Source: Paragordius varius (taxonomy: Eukaryota > Nematomorpha). Taken from it: a DNA stretch of 64,000 nt. Below, in pieces: positions 36,969 to 48,440 of the stretch. Below the pieces are notes generated by a model, which searched no databases, was not told the origin of the DNA, and saw nothing but the letters and a program-made list of their open reading frames with translations. The number at the start of each line of letters is the position of its first letter. Position 1 is the stretch's first letter. The DNA lies in the NCBI GenBank assembly GCA_964247055.1, contig OZ176055.1, positions 4,526,001-4,590,000 of the forward strand, written 5' to 3'. A program made the translations under genes and the position numbers.

Positions 36969-38027
36969 AGCGTTTACCGTTTCCATTATGGCTCAAAGTA
37001 ATATGAAGTACGCTTCAACAAAATTTTGCTAAAAATTAATAAAAAAATAATTATTAAAAATTAGAATATACATATAATATTTATTGCACCATCTCAGCAT
37101 TTTGGCCTGCTTTATAGTAGATATAGCCCATTTTAGAAGAGCGAAAAATTTCTGGATTTTCGAGGCCCAACTTAAAATTTTTTTAAATATAGTTTTGTTT
37201 TTATATGTTTATGATATATTATTTTTTGAAATGAAGTTAGCTTTTACCAAAAAAAATTTGGGAAAATTTGCCATTTTTAGATATGGAGCACTAGTGTACT
37301 TTTTAAATCATTCGAAAAGGCAAAACCAAAGGCACCATGATAACCTTGATACATTACTCTAACCAAATATATATATATATATATATATATATCATCAGGA
37401 AATATTTGTGTATACACTGATTATATTTAATAATTAAAATTTTTATTTTTAATGTATGATAAAAAATAGTGTAGTTTATTTGGTTTTAGGTAATGTCCGT
37501 TATTGTTTTAAATTATTATTGGGAAAATCAAAAATACTTTTGAAAGTACATTTAAAATTTATAGGGGATTAATAGTCAAATTTGTTGTCTTACTTGATAC
37601 TTGATGGCGTTCTATCCTCATTTATGAAGTTGCCACTTACAATCTTATTCTCAAAGATCCTTATCTAAACATTTGGTAATGTCCAGGTTAAACATTTTTG
37701 TGTCATTTTTGATATTGTCGTTCCAAAAATATGTTGGGCGCCTTTCGCGTTTGTTTCCTAAGTGTTGTATGTTTTTAATGGTTTGGAGTGAGTGATCAGT
37801 TTGTTTTCTTTCAATGCAATCCAAAGTGTAATTAAAAAATTCGGCATAATGCAACCTTTAATTATGTTGACTTCAGATAACATGAAAATTAGGGTATTTT
37901 CTATCGCCATCAAAATGTAAAAAACGGCATCATTCATATATTTATATTATAATAAATATAGAATTCATAATAATTAAATTTCATATGGTCTAATATAAAA
38001 AATAATAAACATTTGTAAATTTCTTTT
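36969..38027. other. Repeat-derived interval upstream of TFIIH p34
   Basis: At 37250-37365 is a copy of the dispersed repeat with GATATGGAGCACTA, AACCAAAGGCACCATGATAA; (AT)n at about 37366-37392. At 37854-37651 (minus) a short frame with NKRERRPTYFWNDNIKND and CLDKDL may be a LINE tail, low confidence. No host exon recognised. Confidence 0.4.
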
Positions 38028-38982
38028 ATGCAAGCCCACACAAATTTGAAATGCCTAGTTTTGATACTCGATTGTAATGAATTCTTTTGGGCAGCGACCA
38101 TAGAAAAAGAAAACGAGATTACTCTTTTGAATATCTATATACAAACTATTATTGCATTTACTTATACTTATCTCATCCAGAACTCATTTAATCATTTAGC
38201 TGTGATTGCCATAGATTCAGTTAAATCTCAAATAATAATAAATTCCTTAGATGACATTGTGAACCAAACAAATCAATATTCCTTTTCATATTCAAATTCT
38301 AAATTTGTTAATAAATTTAAGCTTCGTTTTATTCAAACAATTAAATCTTTTATCAGTGACACAGGTGAAAACTTACACAATGTTGGTTCATTATTATCAA
38401 CGCCATTATTTCAAGCTTTATCAATTTTAAATAAATTATCTGTTAAAATGCAAAAATTTAGTAAGTCAAATTATAATATTAGGCTATCCTATCGATAAAC
38501 ATATTATATTTATAAAAATGGAAAATGAGATTGCACAGAATCAATATTTGAGCTTTATGAACGGAATATTTTCGGCACAAAAACTAAACGTACCATTAGA
38601 TGTATGTTTAATTAGCAACAAAGGTGATTTAGATCTTCTACGTCAAGCTAGCTTCATTACAAGTAAATATTTTTTAATTTTAGATGGATCATATCAAAAA
38701 TTTCCTTCGGATATGAATACGAATCAATTAAACATGAAATTTATTATTTCAAATCTTTACAATTATTTAATTTGGCTTTACCTACCAAAGCTATCTTCAA
38801 AATATAAGACGTGCTGGAATGTGGTGCAAAATGATAGCATTGATTTCAGAGCGGTTTGTTTTTGTCATCGAAACAAAAAACAACCGATTGATATTGGATT
38901 TGTTTGCTCGAATTGTCTTGCCATATTTTGTAATTATACGGATGATTGCTTTGTGTGCCATTCTCATTTAAATAAAATTTGA
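38028..38982 (+). CDS. GTF2H3: TFIIH subunit p34 (GTF2H3/TFB4)
   Basis: Exons 38028-38460 and 38483-38982 give 310 residues, the family's usual length. It is a core TFIIH subunit acting in RNA polymerase II initiation and nucleotide-excision repair, and partners p44. The N-terminal von Willebrand-like domain reads LKCLVLILDCNEFFW (human LLVIVVDANPIWW), then LAVIAIDS, GSLLSTPLFQALSIL, the intron junction KFSYPIDKHIIFIK, and YLSFMNGIFSAQKLNVPLDV. The C-terminal zinc-binding region retains the Cys pairs in AVCFCHR, GFVCSNCLAIFC and CFVCHSH. The tail is shorter than in human, lacking the final Lys-rich segment. AATAAA falls in the last sense codons (AAT AAA ATT TGA), with another near 39017. Confidence 0.95.
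38461..38482 (+). other. Ultra-short 22-nt intron (TFIIH p34)
   Basis: Donor GTAAGT (a full consensus), acceptor ATATTAG, no polypyrimidine tract. Splicing makes the Ser codon A|GC and restores SYPIDKHIIFIK, matching the strand before human VIKAAEDS. Retention stops after eleven further codons. Confidence 0.88.
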
Positions 38983-39221
38983 TATAATCTGTGTTTTACC
39001 AGCATCAATTAATATAATAAAAATCAATTATACCATTTGCACTTGAGTTCCTTTGAGCACTTTTTGGGCCTTGAACACTTTATTTAAATTGATCCTTGAA
39101 CATTTCACAAATTGATCCTTTCTTTTTTCTTTTATTTTTAACTTTTATCAATCATGTCATTCATCTATTTAATCATTTTTTAACCTAAATTCTTATTTAA
39201 CATAATTTCAAATCAAAAAGC

Positions 39222-40205
39222 GGGGTGATTAAATTTTTTTTACTTGACTTGCAAGTTTTTCAAGTCATGGTTTGCTTTCATGTGATAAAAATTTAACATT
39301 AGACGACTTAAGTCAATCAATAAAACTTGATTCGAAGGTGAAAAAATCATATGATTATAGATTTTGCAAGTGTGGTGCAGGGCACTCTGACAGATTTTAA
39401 AATATTGATAAAATTATTTTGGAATTATGTATATAATTTAGGCTTTATATGTAATTAAATCCTTTATTAATGATATAAATTGTTTATTTGATAAATTTTA
39501 GCTAAGTAACCTATTTAAATTGGGTGGTTACAAAAGAGGATATTTTTGGAAAAACTCTGCTAATATTTAAGAACAATGCACACAAAAATATGCTAAATAT
39601 ATCAATTCTCACTCGCAAAAAAATTGATTTTCGAAAATTTCTTAAAATTAATAATTTAATATTAATTTTGTAAAATTCAAATCTTCGTTTAATAAACGCT
39701 AAAGGTTACAATACTTTTAAAAAATTTATTTCATCATAGATTTATTTCGGTAATGTTGATAATCAATTAAAAATAATATGTAATATTGTAGAAACATCTT
39801 TTTATTTATTTGCAAATGAACTGCTAACAAAATGAGAGAGTGTTTTAAGGAAGAATGGTTTCATCAACTTAAAAGTTATTACCGGGCGTAATAATTAGAA
39901 AAATCTAAAATATTAAATAAGATACGTGCCAGTGAGTCAGAAAAACTTCAATAAATGCATATTGTATTAATTGTTAATCTTTTTGTAACTTATGTCATAA
40001 ATTTTGGCTGAAAAATGATCAAAATAATTTCCGTAAAATTCGAATTGGTTGGCAAAAAAAAATTTTACATTCATAAGCAAAAGACTTGACTTAAGTGTTT
40101 TTTTATCACCGATCTTCAAGTGTACACTTGCTGACTTAAGTAAACTTGCTCAACTTGCCACGCTTGACTTACAAGTCAAGTGCGACTTTTTTTATCACCT
40201 CACCC
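39222..40205. mobile_element. MITE with ACTTGACTT subterminal repeats
   Basis: Left end GGGGTGATTAAATTTT and right end TTTTTTTATCACCTCACCC are approximately inverted. Inside both ends are several copies of ACTTGACTT, AAGTCAAG and ACTTAAGTC in both orientations (about 39243-39330 and 40080-40185). Such clustered subterminal motifs are typical transposase-binding arrays. No coding sequence. Confidence 0.6.
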
Positions 40206-40789
40206 AATATTAACTTTTTATCATTCAAAAACAGTCTATCTTTATTAATTTCTTAAAAATTATTTTAAATATAAATATAATTATAATATGTATTTAAAAA
40301 ATATATAAGTTTTCTAGGTACAAAATATCATTGAAAACATTTTTAAAACAATAATTTTGTTGATTGGAAAAATTTTGTTTGTAACAAAAAATTGGTTTAT
40401 AAAAATATTTTTAAATGAATAAATATAAAATAACTAGAGAAAAATAGGTTAAAAAATAATAATATAAAAATTTTTAAGGACCAACTTGAAGTCTTCGAGG
40501 ACACTCTTTAAGTGAAAATGGTCTATTTAGTCTATCATTGAGATTCGGGCCAAATTTACAGCAAAATTTTAGTCTGCAACTATTTTAAAAACTCAAAAAA
40601 ATACTTTTATTCACCAATTTATCAAAAATTAAACTGTCTGTGCCAAAAAAGCCAATGATTTCGGATCCACCATGAATTTCAAAAAAACAAATAAGTATTT
40701 TTTCACAAATTTAAAAATGAATTCCAAATCAACATAGTCTCACCACAGAAAAATGTAAAGATCGTAATATCCATCCATCCATCCATTTT

Positions 40790-41215
40790 AGGTCCCAGGG
40801 TATCTGGGGTTTCCATGCACCAACTTCCTGAACAATGTCCTATCAAAGACTTGTTCGTGTTCAATATTGAAGTGTGATAGATCTTGGGTCAGCTGTTTGG
40901 ACCATGTGAGTTTAGGGCGGCCTTTTCTGTTTGGGCCGGGTATATTTTAATGTTGTATTTTTTGGACCCAGTTATCTAATTTCATACGTTGAATATGTCC
41001 GTAATATCGCAATCGATTGCGCTGGATGAATAAAGCTATGGGTTCATCTTCTTCTATGGTATTATCAAAATTATTGTTGCAGTTTTGAGCATGTGATTTT
41101 CAGCTCTAGTAAGTCTATTTAGGTCTGTTGCTGTAAGGGCCCAGGTTTCTGTAGCGTATTCTTACAAAAGATGGTAATATATGGCGGGAATTAATTCGTG
41201 GCCACAAAACTCCGA
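40790..41215 (-). mobile_element. LINE reverse-transcriptase C-terminal fragment
   Basis: Minus-strand translation shows ETWALTATDLNRLTRAENHM near 41080-41160 and, near 40800-40930, GRPKLTWSKQLTQDLSHF followed by LFRKLVHG. These are the tail blocks of a non-LTR retrotransposon polyprotein (Y-x-E/T-TW, RxERxML, GRPxxxW). It is broken and truncated. The diverse LINE tails at 11470, 40790 and 46448 appear to be different families. Confidence 0.6.
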
Positions 41216-41522
41216 ATCTGGAGTCCTAATATTTTGCATCCATCAGGACAACATATACAATAATCATTCTATTATTAAAAGCAATAAAAGTGATTTATTA
41301 GAAACAAAGTCCGCATCTAAACGGCGAATGCTATTTGTATAACAACCCTCAAAGCACCGTTGACCATTTGTTGGTAATTTACCACACTCTATTAAATATT
41401 TGTAGTTAAGCATAATAATATTGTGGTGTTAAATGTACAAATTTATTATAATTAAAACAACATTGAATATAATTTAATTAGTAATTTCTATTTGTAATGT
41501 CATAAAAATATGAAGCCTATTA

Positions 41523-44500
41523 TCAAGTTTGGTCATTTTCATTTGGAAAATTTGGTGACGGAGAATGAGCTTCTGAGGCAAGAGCTGAATCAGAATTTTC
41601 GTGTAGAAGGACATATTCTCTTGTGCTGTATCCAAATTTTAAAACATCCCCTTCCATTAATTCATAATATCTAGCGTAAAATTAATAATAATTATAAAGA
41701 ATATAAACTTTATTCATTATATGATTATGTAATAATTTGATAATTTATACAGTAACATCTTTTGTGCAGCTTTTTTGGAAATTGACTCTTATCAATCTAA
41801 CCAATCTATAAAATGGTTATAAAGTAGGCTAATCATTTTTTTTCTGCCTAAAACCTCTATGACTACGTTGGTTAATACAAATATCGTTTTTAATATTTAA
41901 AGATAAACTCTTACAAATGAATTTTTTAATAATATTTGGTTCTAAAATATCATCAACAGCCATTTTGGTAGTTTTTATGATATGATGGTAAAAAAATTAA
42001 CGCAGATTTTATATTTCTTAAGTCGTGTCTTTAACCTAAAAATCCACTATAATTAAAAAAATCTTACATTCTTTATAAAATATATATCCATAAAGATCTA
42101 TATTATATTGCAAAAACAATTATTATTATATTATTAAGTAATTAAACCTTTGAGCTTCTATGAGTTTGTTATTAAGGTAGGTGCCATTGGCGCTGGCTAA
42201 ATCTATGATATAAGGTTTAATCTGTGCTTTGGGTTTCGGTTTAGGTTCTACAAAAAAAGATTTTGGAATTTTAAAAAATATTTTTGTATCTTAAATGTAT
42301 AAAAAAATATTCCCAAAATTAAATTGTCAAAAAACTTTTGTTTTTAATTTGGCTTTTTTGGTATATTAACCAATGTTTGTAACAAAAATAACATTTATAA
42401 TGTCTTTTTTTCTGTTTCTGAAACCAAGTTTTAACATGGTATTAAGAACCTATAAACGTTGACTTGCCTCTAATAAAATTAGATATTTTAATCTGAAACT
42501 ATCCAATGTTCATATAATAAAATGATTTAATAAAACTTCATCGTATAGCTATACTCTAAATCTAGGGTTAGACCTAGTGTTAATATTGAGTTTATCTTAA
42601 CTTTCATTTTTTTCATATATGTCAATTATTAATTTAAATTCGTATAACCGATTGCATTTATACCAAAATTGCAAAGTTGATACGAAATTTATAAGTGAAA
42701 ACCCCAAGTCAAACAGTTGTGTCGTACTGAACAAGCACGAAACTAGTGTGAGATTACTATTGACGAAGGGTTTCACATATCATTTATTATTTCAATTAAA
42801 TATAACTTTCGATTAATATTCTATTTAATTTTCGTTTAATTATCTTACGGATTTGACAACTGTTATTACAAAACATTATCAATCAGTCATTCAAATATAT
42901 ATTTAATTGTGTGTTTTAATTACAAACTTAAATTTTCTTGCTATAAGTTATGATTTTTGGAGGCTCAATTATTAAAAATTTTCGCTTATAAAATTAAGTA
43001 TATAGTGCAATCTAAGTTTAAGCCCTTTTTTGTACCTATGTAAAGCATTTAAAAATACATATATAATGATGAAAAATGAGGCAAAAATAACCAAGGGCTG
43101 AAGCGTCAGTTATGACGGTTGAAGGGTCAAAATCGACGGTAATTTCGTTTTTTTCTTCTCCTTGGGGCATGACAGCTCTAAACTGAAGGACTGCGTGTTG
43201 TTTAGAACAGGAAGGATGATCCACAGGGATTTCACTTATTCGCCTATCTCGGCCAATCATATAAGCGCTTTGACGGTGCAAATATAATATGGATCCTATT
43301 GATTGGCCCGACTTAAACGGGTACAATCTCCAACGTATTTTGGGTATTCTAACAGATCAAAAATTAATAATTTATATGTCAACTGGCTATATTAAATTTT
43401 AATAACACAAATGTCCCAAATTATAGATATCACGCTAAGCTTAATTTAATTTTTTAGTATTAAAAACATAGCTTATTAAGATTTTAAATTATTAAAAATT
43501 AATTAAAGTAATCTAATTTGAGTCTCGCAAAAACAGAAAAGGGGTGCTTAATAACAAAGTTATGGTTTAATAAAGTTGAAGACAACACATTCATTTCATT
43601 CCTCCGATTCGAATTGGGGTAGTTAGCTACCACAGGCCTGTTTAATAAATTCTTCAAAAAATATAAAAGGAATCGAAACCATGGCAAAAGTTTGCCTTTA
43701 TGTAATATTAATCTAAATATGAATGAAATTCATTCAAAAATATTTGATATTACTAATTTTAATGTAAAACACAAAAGTAAAAATTTAGTCAACATGACAT
43801 GTGTGCATTAGCTAAATTCAAAAATTATACAAAACAAACTACTTTTTTATTTCTATCAATGTTATATGTGATTTAAATAAATAGGTTTAATTTTAGCTTT
43901 AAAATTAAATAAAGACAATATTTTATAAAAATATTATAAAATAAAAATGGCGTCGAAGTAATTTGATATGGAACTTTTTTTCAAAACTAAAGCGTTTCAT
44001 TCAAGATTTTTTAAACAACATCAACTTAAATATAGTCAGAGGTATTTAGATACCCCAATTTGAATCGAAGTATTATACGTTAAATATCATTTTTAGCAGA
44101 TGATAGAGAAATTTTTGAACTTAAATTGGTGTTTTATAAAAAACATGTTTAAAATAGAAAAATTAAAAAAATATTAGGTGTTAACGGCAAATTTTCAAAG
44201 TAAATTATTTGCAATAAATACATATAATATTCATATCATAATAAACATGAGTTAGATATATAAAAATAAATTATAATTACATATTTTGTACATTGATATA
44301 TAGCAGGAGGGTCCAACATGCAGACCTCCATAAATTTTTATGCAACCCGCAAAATATTTAAATTTTTTTATATAAAATTCAAATTCCATGCAATACACAG
44401 GTTATAAATTTTTAGGACGTAAAATACTAATATATAACACATTTATTTGTTTGGTTTAAAGCAGGGTGTCCAACAAATGGCTAAAGTGGGCAAATTATTA

Positions 44501-45417
44501 ATTCCAAAAACCCGGTGGCCGCATTTAAAACATTTATTAGCATCATAAATTAATTTATTGAATTTTAAACATAAGTCTCAAAATGCAAACACGATATAGT
44601 GATTTTTCTAGTTCTTGCCAAACGGGTACAGGTATTTTAAAAAATTGCTAAAAAAATATCAATTTTATTAAGTATATGAGCCAATTTATATATTTATGGA
44701 TTTTATATATCACGAGCCGCATATCAGAGGGCTGCGTGTTGGAGACTCCTGTTAAAGTATATCTGCTTTTTACTGTAAAAATATCAATTAAAAGCTGTTT
44801 TGGCAATGAAATGACTTGCATAAATTGGTGAAAAATATACTTTAAATTGTGTTTGTAGAATATTGTGTTTTAAAATTGTAAAATAATGCCTCTGTCCTTA
44901 TATTTATATAAATAGGACCCTCTTAGTTTTTTAAATTGTAAATGCGGCTCTTAAAGTTCTTTGTGTTGGGAGTTCCCGGTATAATATCTAAATTTTTATA
45001 ACACTGCTAATAACAACTATATTGAACATATAATTATATTGATAAAAATTAATACCTTGCTTCAGAGGGTTCATTGTATTTTATAACAACACCTTTAAGT
45101 TTGTTGGTTTCTTCGGTCAGTTTACCAGAAAGTTCAAAATTAGGACCCTCTTTTGGAACTTTTGGCTTTTCTTCTTCGTGTTTAATATTGTGTTCAGGTT
45201 TTCCCCATTGTACTTTATTAAAATCATTATGATATTTTTCAACAGCAGAATATCCAGACTTGTTGGACTTGGGATTATGCTTTTTATATATAATTTTTTC
45301 AATATCACTTTCTTCTACGTGACTCATTTGAGGAGACATTGACCATTTAGTTCTTGAACTTATCTTGGTTTCTGCATATTTATTTTTGCGTTTGTGAGAT
45401 TGGGAATCGCCTTTCAT
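41523..45417 (-). CDS. SNIP1: SNIP1-like FHA-domain protein (spliceosome/Smad nuclear interacting protein)
   Basis: Exons 45417-45056, 43348-43092, 42247-42148 and 41670-41523 give 288 residues. The basic N-terminus contains KVQWGKPE, then GPNFELSGKLTEETN and GVVIKYNEPSEARIP, the hallmark entry to the FHA domain (human ALTEDTN-FRGVVIKYSEPPEARIP). The FHA domain continues RWRLYPFK, YLHRQSAYMIGRDRRI, IPVDHPSCSKQHAVLQFR, KPYIIDLASANGTYLNN and FGYSTREYVLLHE. FHA signatures GR, S-x-x-H (SKQH) and NGT are present. In human the protein is in the activated spliceosome and recognises phospho-Thr. One insertion (EEKNEITVDFDPSTVITDA) enlarges a loop. Introns 1-3 are 1.7 kb, 0.84 kb and 0.48 kb; intron 1 holds a MITE and hAT-like debris. 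Confidence 0.95.
43597..44990. mobile_element. Transposon debris in SNIP1 intron 1
   Basis: From 43597 (CGATTCGAATTGGGGTAGTT) to about 44085 (CCCCAATTTGAATCGAAG) is a minus-oriented copy of the TTAA MITE family, with CAACATGACATGTGTGCATT in the body. From about 44305 to 44990 are two or three fragments of the GGCCGC hAT-like family (GGGTGTCCAACAAATGG, GTGGCCGCATTTAAAAC, GGGCTGCGTGTTGGAGACTCC). Confidence 0.65.
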
Positions 45418-45440
45418 TTGCGCAGCAAATGTAAAAATGA
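45418..45440. promoter_or_regulatory. 23-bp gap between divergent start codons
   Basis: Only 23 bases separate the SNIP1 ATG (minus) from the ALKBH1 ATG (plus). No TATA box. Unless spliced leader exons exist, the core promoter of each gene must lie in the other's first exon, and their 5' UTRs are either minimal or overlapping. Another out-of-frame ATG stands just upstream of the ALKBH1 start. Confidence 0.65.
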
Positions 45441-46188
45441 ATGACCGATTTTAAATCATGGTTTATCGCGATAAAAAACGACAAAACAAATTACATTCAA
45501 AATATCTCAGATTTGCCACATAGTAAATCTTGTTTACATAATTTTAATGATTTTAATAAACATTGCAATTTATATGAAATTAAAGAAATTCCTGGATTGA
45601 TATTGATAAAACATTTATTTACGCATGAGGCAAGTGTGAAATGGTATAATCGGTAATGTAAATTTAATCAATAGATGCATGAAAATATATCCTGATCTTC
45701 CTGGTAAATCAAATTTACTACATAAAAATTCAAAAACTCGATTACGATGGCTTACGTTTGGACTTCATCATAATTGGGACACTAAAGTATACAATTACGA
45801 AGATTCATCTCCCATTCCCGACGATATTATTAATATCAGCCTAAATATTTCTAAAATATTTAATTTTGATCCATATAATCCAGAAGCCGTTATTGTTAAC
45901 TATTATGAACCAGGAGATATACTGCGTGGCCATATAGATGCTTCTGAAATCGACATGACAAAACCATTAATATCCTTAAGTTTTGGTTATTCTGCCATTT
46001 TTTTAGTCCAAAGTAATGAGGAAAGAGTTGCATTACTACTTGAACATGGTGACATATTACTTATGAGTGGTGATTCTCGTTTTGCCATGCATGGTGTGCC
46101 TAAAGTTTTTCCTAATGACTTGCAGGATGAAAATTTATTTACTTCTAGAGTCAATATAAATATTCGACAAGTGTTTCCAAATAAATAA
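45441..46188 (+). CDS. ALKBH1: ALKBH1-type Fe(II)/2-oxoglutarate dioxygenase
   Basis: Exons 45441-45652 and 45675-46188 give 241 residues. In other animals ALKBH1 demethylates tRNA m1A, oxidises mitochondrial tRNA m5C and has been linked to DNA 6mA. The fold is covered by EIPGLILIKHLF, WYNRCMKIYP, LRWLTFGLHHNWDTKVY, AVIVNYYEPGDILRGHIDASE, KPLISLSFGYSAIFL and HGDILLMSGDSRFAMHGVPK. Iron ligands H157, D159 and H210, and 2OG-binding R229 and R235 (SRVNINIRQVF), are all kept, so activity is expected. It is shorter than human ALKBH1 (389 residues): the N-terminal leader, an insert before the last Arg motif and the C-terminal extension are missing. No clear mitochondrial presequence. The stop overlaps AATAAA. 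Confidence 0.95.
45653..45674 (+). other. Ultra-short 22-nt intron (ALKBH1)
   Basis: Donor GTAATG, acceptor TCAATAG, with TTTAAT as the only branch-like motif, about 8-10 nt from the AG. Splicing joins WYN through a split Arg codon to CMKIYPDLPGKSNL, exactly parallel to human WVKQCLKLYSQKPNVCNL. Retention gives TAA as the next codon. Confidence 0.92.
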
Positions 46189-46447
46189 ATATTTTTAAAA
46201 ACTATGCTTATAAGGATTATTCCATAGTTGTAATTTTTAATATCACCATTTTATAGATTTACTCATTAACTAAGGGATATAGAGTTTATTTTTATGATGC
46301 TTTTTCCGTAATAATTTTTTATATATCATGTGATCCATAAGTTTACATATTTTATGATTATTTACAAAGTGTATAAAAATCTCGAATGTGGGAATATACA
46401 TGGATCATTATCCGCATAACCCCTTTTTAAAAAATTAAAATTATTAT

Positions 46448-46730
46448 TTAAAATTTATTTATACTCAATTCATCATTTGAATGGGGAATCGCCATAAAAT
46501 GACGATACACCCGTTTTTTCCAGTCTTTTCTTGATCTGGCTAATTCTAGATTTAAATTAAGCGATTCGAGGTCATTTGTTATTGTATGCCATGTGTTATG
46601 GGGTCCGGGTTTTGAAGGTTCAACCGAGTAATATTTCATAGTATTAAGAATATGGGCATATTTCTGTCTTTCAGCTCGTCCAGCCCATTGTAACCGGCGA
46701 TTTCTGATGAGGTGAGATTGAGTATATGGT
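46448..46730 (-). mobile_element. LINE C-terminal fragment
   Basis: Minus-strand translation from about 46715 reads RNRRLQWAGRAERQKYAHIL, then PHNTWHTITNDLESLNLNLE and ARSRKDWKKRV, ending in a stop at 46448. This is the conserved tail of non-LTR retrotransposon polyproteins (RNRRLxWxGH, W-x-x-x-xxxDLxxLnl, A-x-x-R-xxW). The overlapping minus-strand frame at 46926-46636 is a shadow. Confidence 0.65.
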
Positions 46731-47970
46731 ACGGGTTTATGGATTCGCTATAATTTAATTTAGAAGGATTGTGTGCGAATAATATTGTTTTAAGGATTTT
46801 GTCAATTATATAATATAATTTATAATTATCTTCTGTTGTTAGTTTTCCGGCATTCGTAGGCCTATATTTATAAAAATTTCTTGAGATCAAATAATATTTT
46901 GGTTGTGGGAAGGAAGTTACAAACAATTATAAGTTTTATCATGAAAATTCCTCTAAATAAACAAATTTATGATAGCATGAGCCATATACTTTATAGGCGC
47001 TGTTTTCTTAATAAAGCTGGAGTACTTTGTCTGTATAGTGGAAAAGCAATATATGACATTAATATGAAAATTTTTGGGTGGTTTAGGTTTGCTCGGCTAA
47101 CTTAAATCGTCTGAAATAAAAAAGGAAGCTAAACCTACACACTCATATTGAAAAGCCAATTAAAATAATTTTAAATATGGTAAATTATGATATTTGCATT
47201 CTAAGTTAACTGAATCTCGTATGAATAAAGACTTAAGCGGTTTCAAATTTTAATATCGACAAGGTATTTGTGATAAGGATAATCATATATATATATATAT
47301 ATCTCCTACTAATATGTTTAAGGGGATGTTGCGGCCCCAGGGACTTTTTCTGAGGCTCAAGAAATTCAAAAATTTATATGTATTTTTGATGGGCCTTTTA
47401 GTTTTCGAAAATTTTTTTATACCCATTCATAATTGTTAAATTGATTTTTAAACCTCATATCTAAGAAATCATAAAATATTTGTAACATTATATATAACAA
47501 GGCATATGGATTGAAATCAGTTTTAAACGGCAATCTTAACTAAATAAGATAAGTCCGCAAACTTACAGTTTAATTTTTGTACTATTCAGAAAAAAGTTTA
47601 TTATTTTATAAATAGTTTTTAGAATGTTAAATAACTAGGTCCTAATTTGCACAGGATTTGCCAAAAGTCCTTTATTATTTAGATAGATAATTTTTGAACT
47701 TCAAAAACGTGTTCTTTCAATTATAGCCGTTAAAAAATTATTAAATTTTTATAACCCTGAATATAAGAATTTCAAATAATTTTTTAAGCAAACTAATTTC
47801 CATTTCACCTTGGAAAAAAATAAAAATATTTTGTCTTTACATAATTATGCAAAACTAATGACAAACATCGTGAATAATTATTTTTAAACAATTAGCAAAC
47901 CTTGACATTGTATACAAATAATGTATTATAAAAGCGATTTATTTGTTATTTAGGTAAATGTAATAGTTTT
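46731..47970. other. Intergenic, no gene seen
   Basis: AT-rich sequence with an (AT)n run at about 47286-47302. The open frame at 46881-47105 (+) has no family resemblance and partly opposes the LINE scrap. No exon or RNA gene recognised. Confidence 0.45.
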
Positions 47971-47976
47971 TAAAAC

Positions 47977-47986
47977 TATATAAAGC
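47977..47986 (+). promoter_or_regulatory. TATA box of the secreted peptide gene
   Basis: CTATATAAAG is a full TATA consensus, 27 bases before the ATG at 48013. The predicted start of transcription therefore leaves a 5' UTR of only about 0-15 nt. Confidence 0.7.
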
Positions 47987-48012
47987 GGGTAATTTCCCAC
48001 TTAAATTTAACA

Positions 48013-48305
48013 ATGAAACTATTCGTTCAATCTTTGGTAAGTATTTTTTGATAATAACCAAATTTGAGATGTGGAATCTCTGTACTATTTAATATTTTGT
48101 TAATTATTAGCTGCTAGGGATATTCATACTTCAGGCCGCGATAATTTCGGTACGAGGGATTGAAAGTGCTGGAATAGCTGAACCACATCACAAGAAATGG
48201 CTAATTGCTCCTGATGATACCTTAGTAGTGCACAGAAGTAAACGTCAAAGAGGTCATGGCCATCGAGGTGGGGGAAGACGGGGAGGCGGAAGGCATCGCG
48301 GTTAA
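48013..48305 (+). CDS. Small secreted Gly/Arg/His-rich peptide precursor
   Basis: Exons 48013-48036 and 48111-48305 (74-nt intron, GTAAGT/ATTAG) give 72 residues. Residues 1-24 are a good signal peptide (MKLFVQSLLLGIFILQAAII). A propeptide ends in a furin-type site RSKR (50-53). The remaining 19 residues, QRGHGHRGGGRRGGGRHRG, carry six Arg, three His and no acidic residue. The final Gly could donate a C-terminal amide. This layout suits a processed cationic antimicrobial peptide or, less likely, a neuropeptide; no homologue is recognised. A TATA box lies just upstream and AATAAA is near 48358. The gene converges on the peripherin-like gene, 135 bp apart. Confidence 0.8.
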
Positions 48306-48440
48306 GAAAAACGTTTTTTAAAGAACGAATTATGCAAAGTTTTTAAATTTAATTTCAATAAATATTGAATATGTAGAGATAAATTTATTCATTCCCCAGC
48401 CAAAGTGTACAAAAATAATATGGTTATGGAATATTTTGCT

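Noticed and set aside
38518-38982. Separate gene starting at the ATG at 38518
   Set aside because: It is the second half of TFIIH p34; a 22-nt intron just upstream joins it in phase to the first half.
42619-42816. Short plus-strand open frame
   Set aside because: Falls in SNIP1 intron 2 on the opposite strand with no splice context or homology.
45679-46188. N-terminally short stand-alone AlkB protein from 45679
   Set aside because: Conserved residues before the ATG (split Arg codon and Cys) align with ALKBH1 after removal of the 22-nt intron.
46636-46926. Hypothetical 96-residue protein on the minus strand
   Set aside because: The LINE tail is in another frame of the same strand over 46715-46448, and this frame has no family resemblance.
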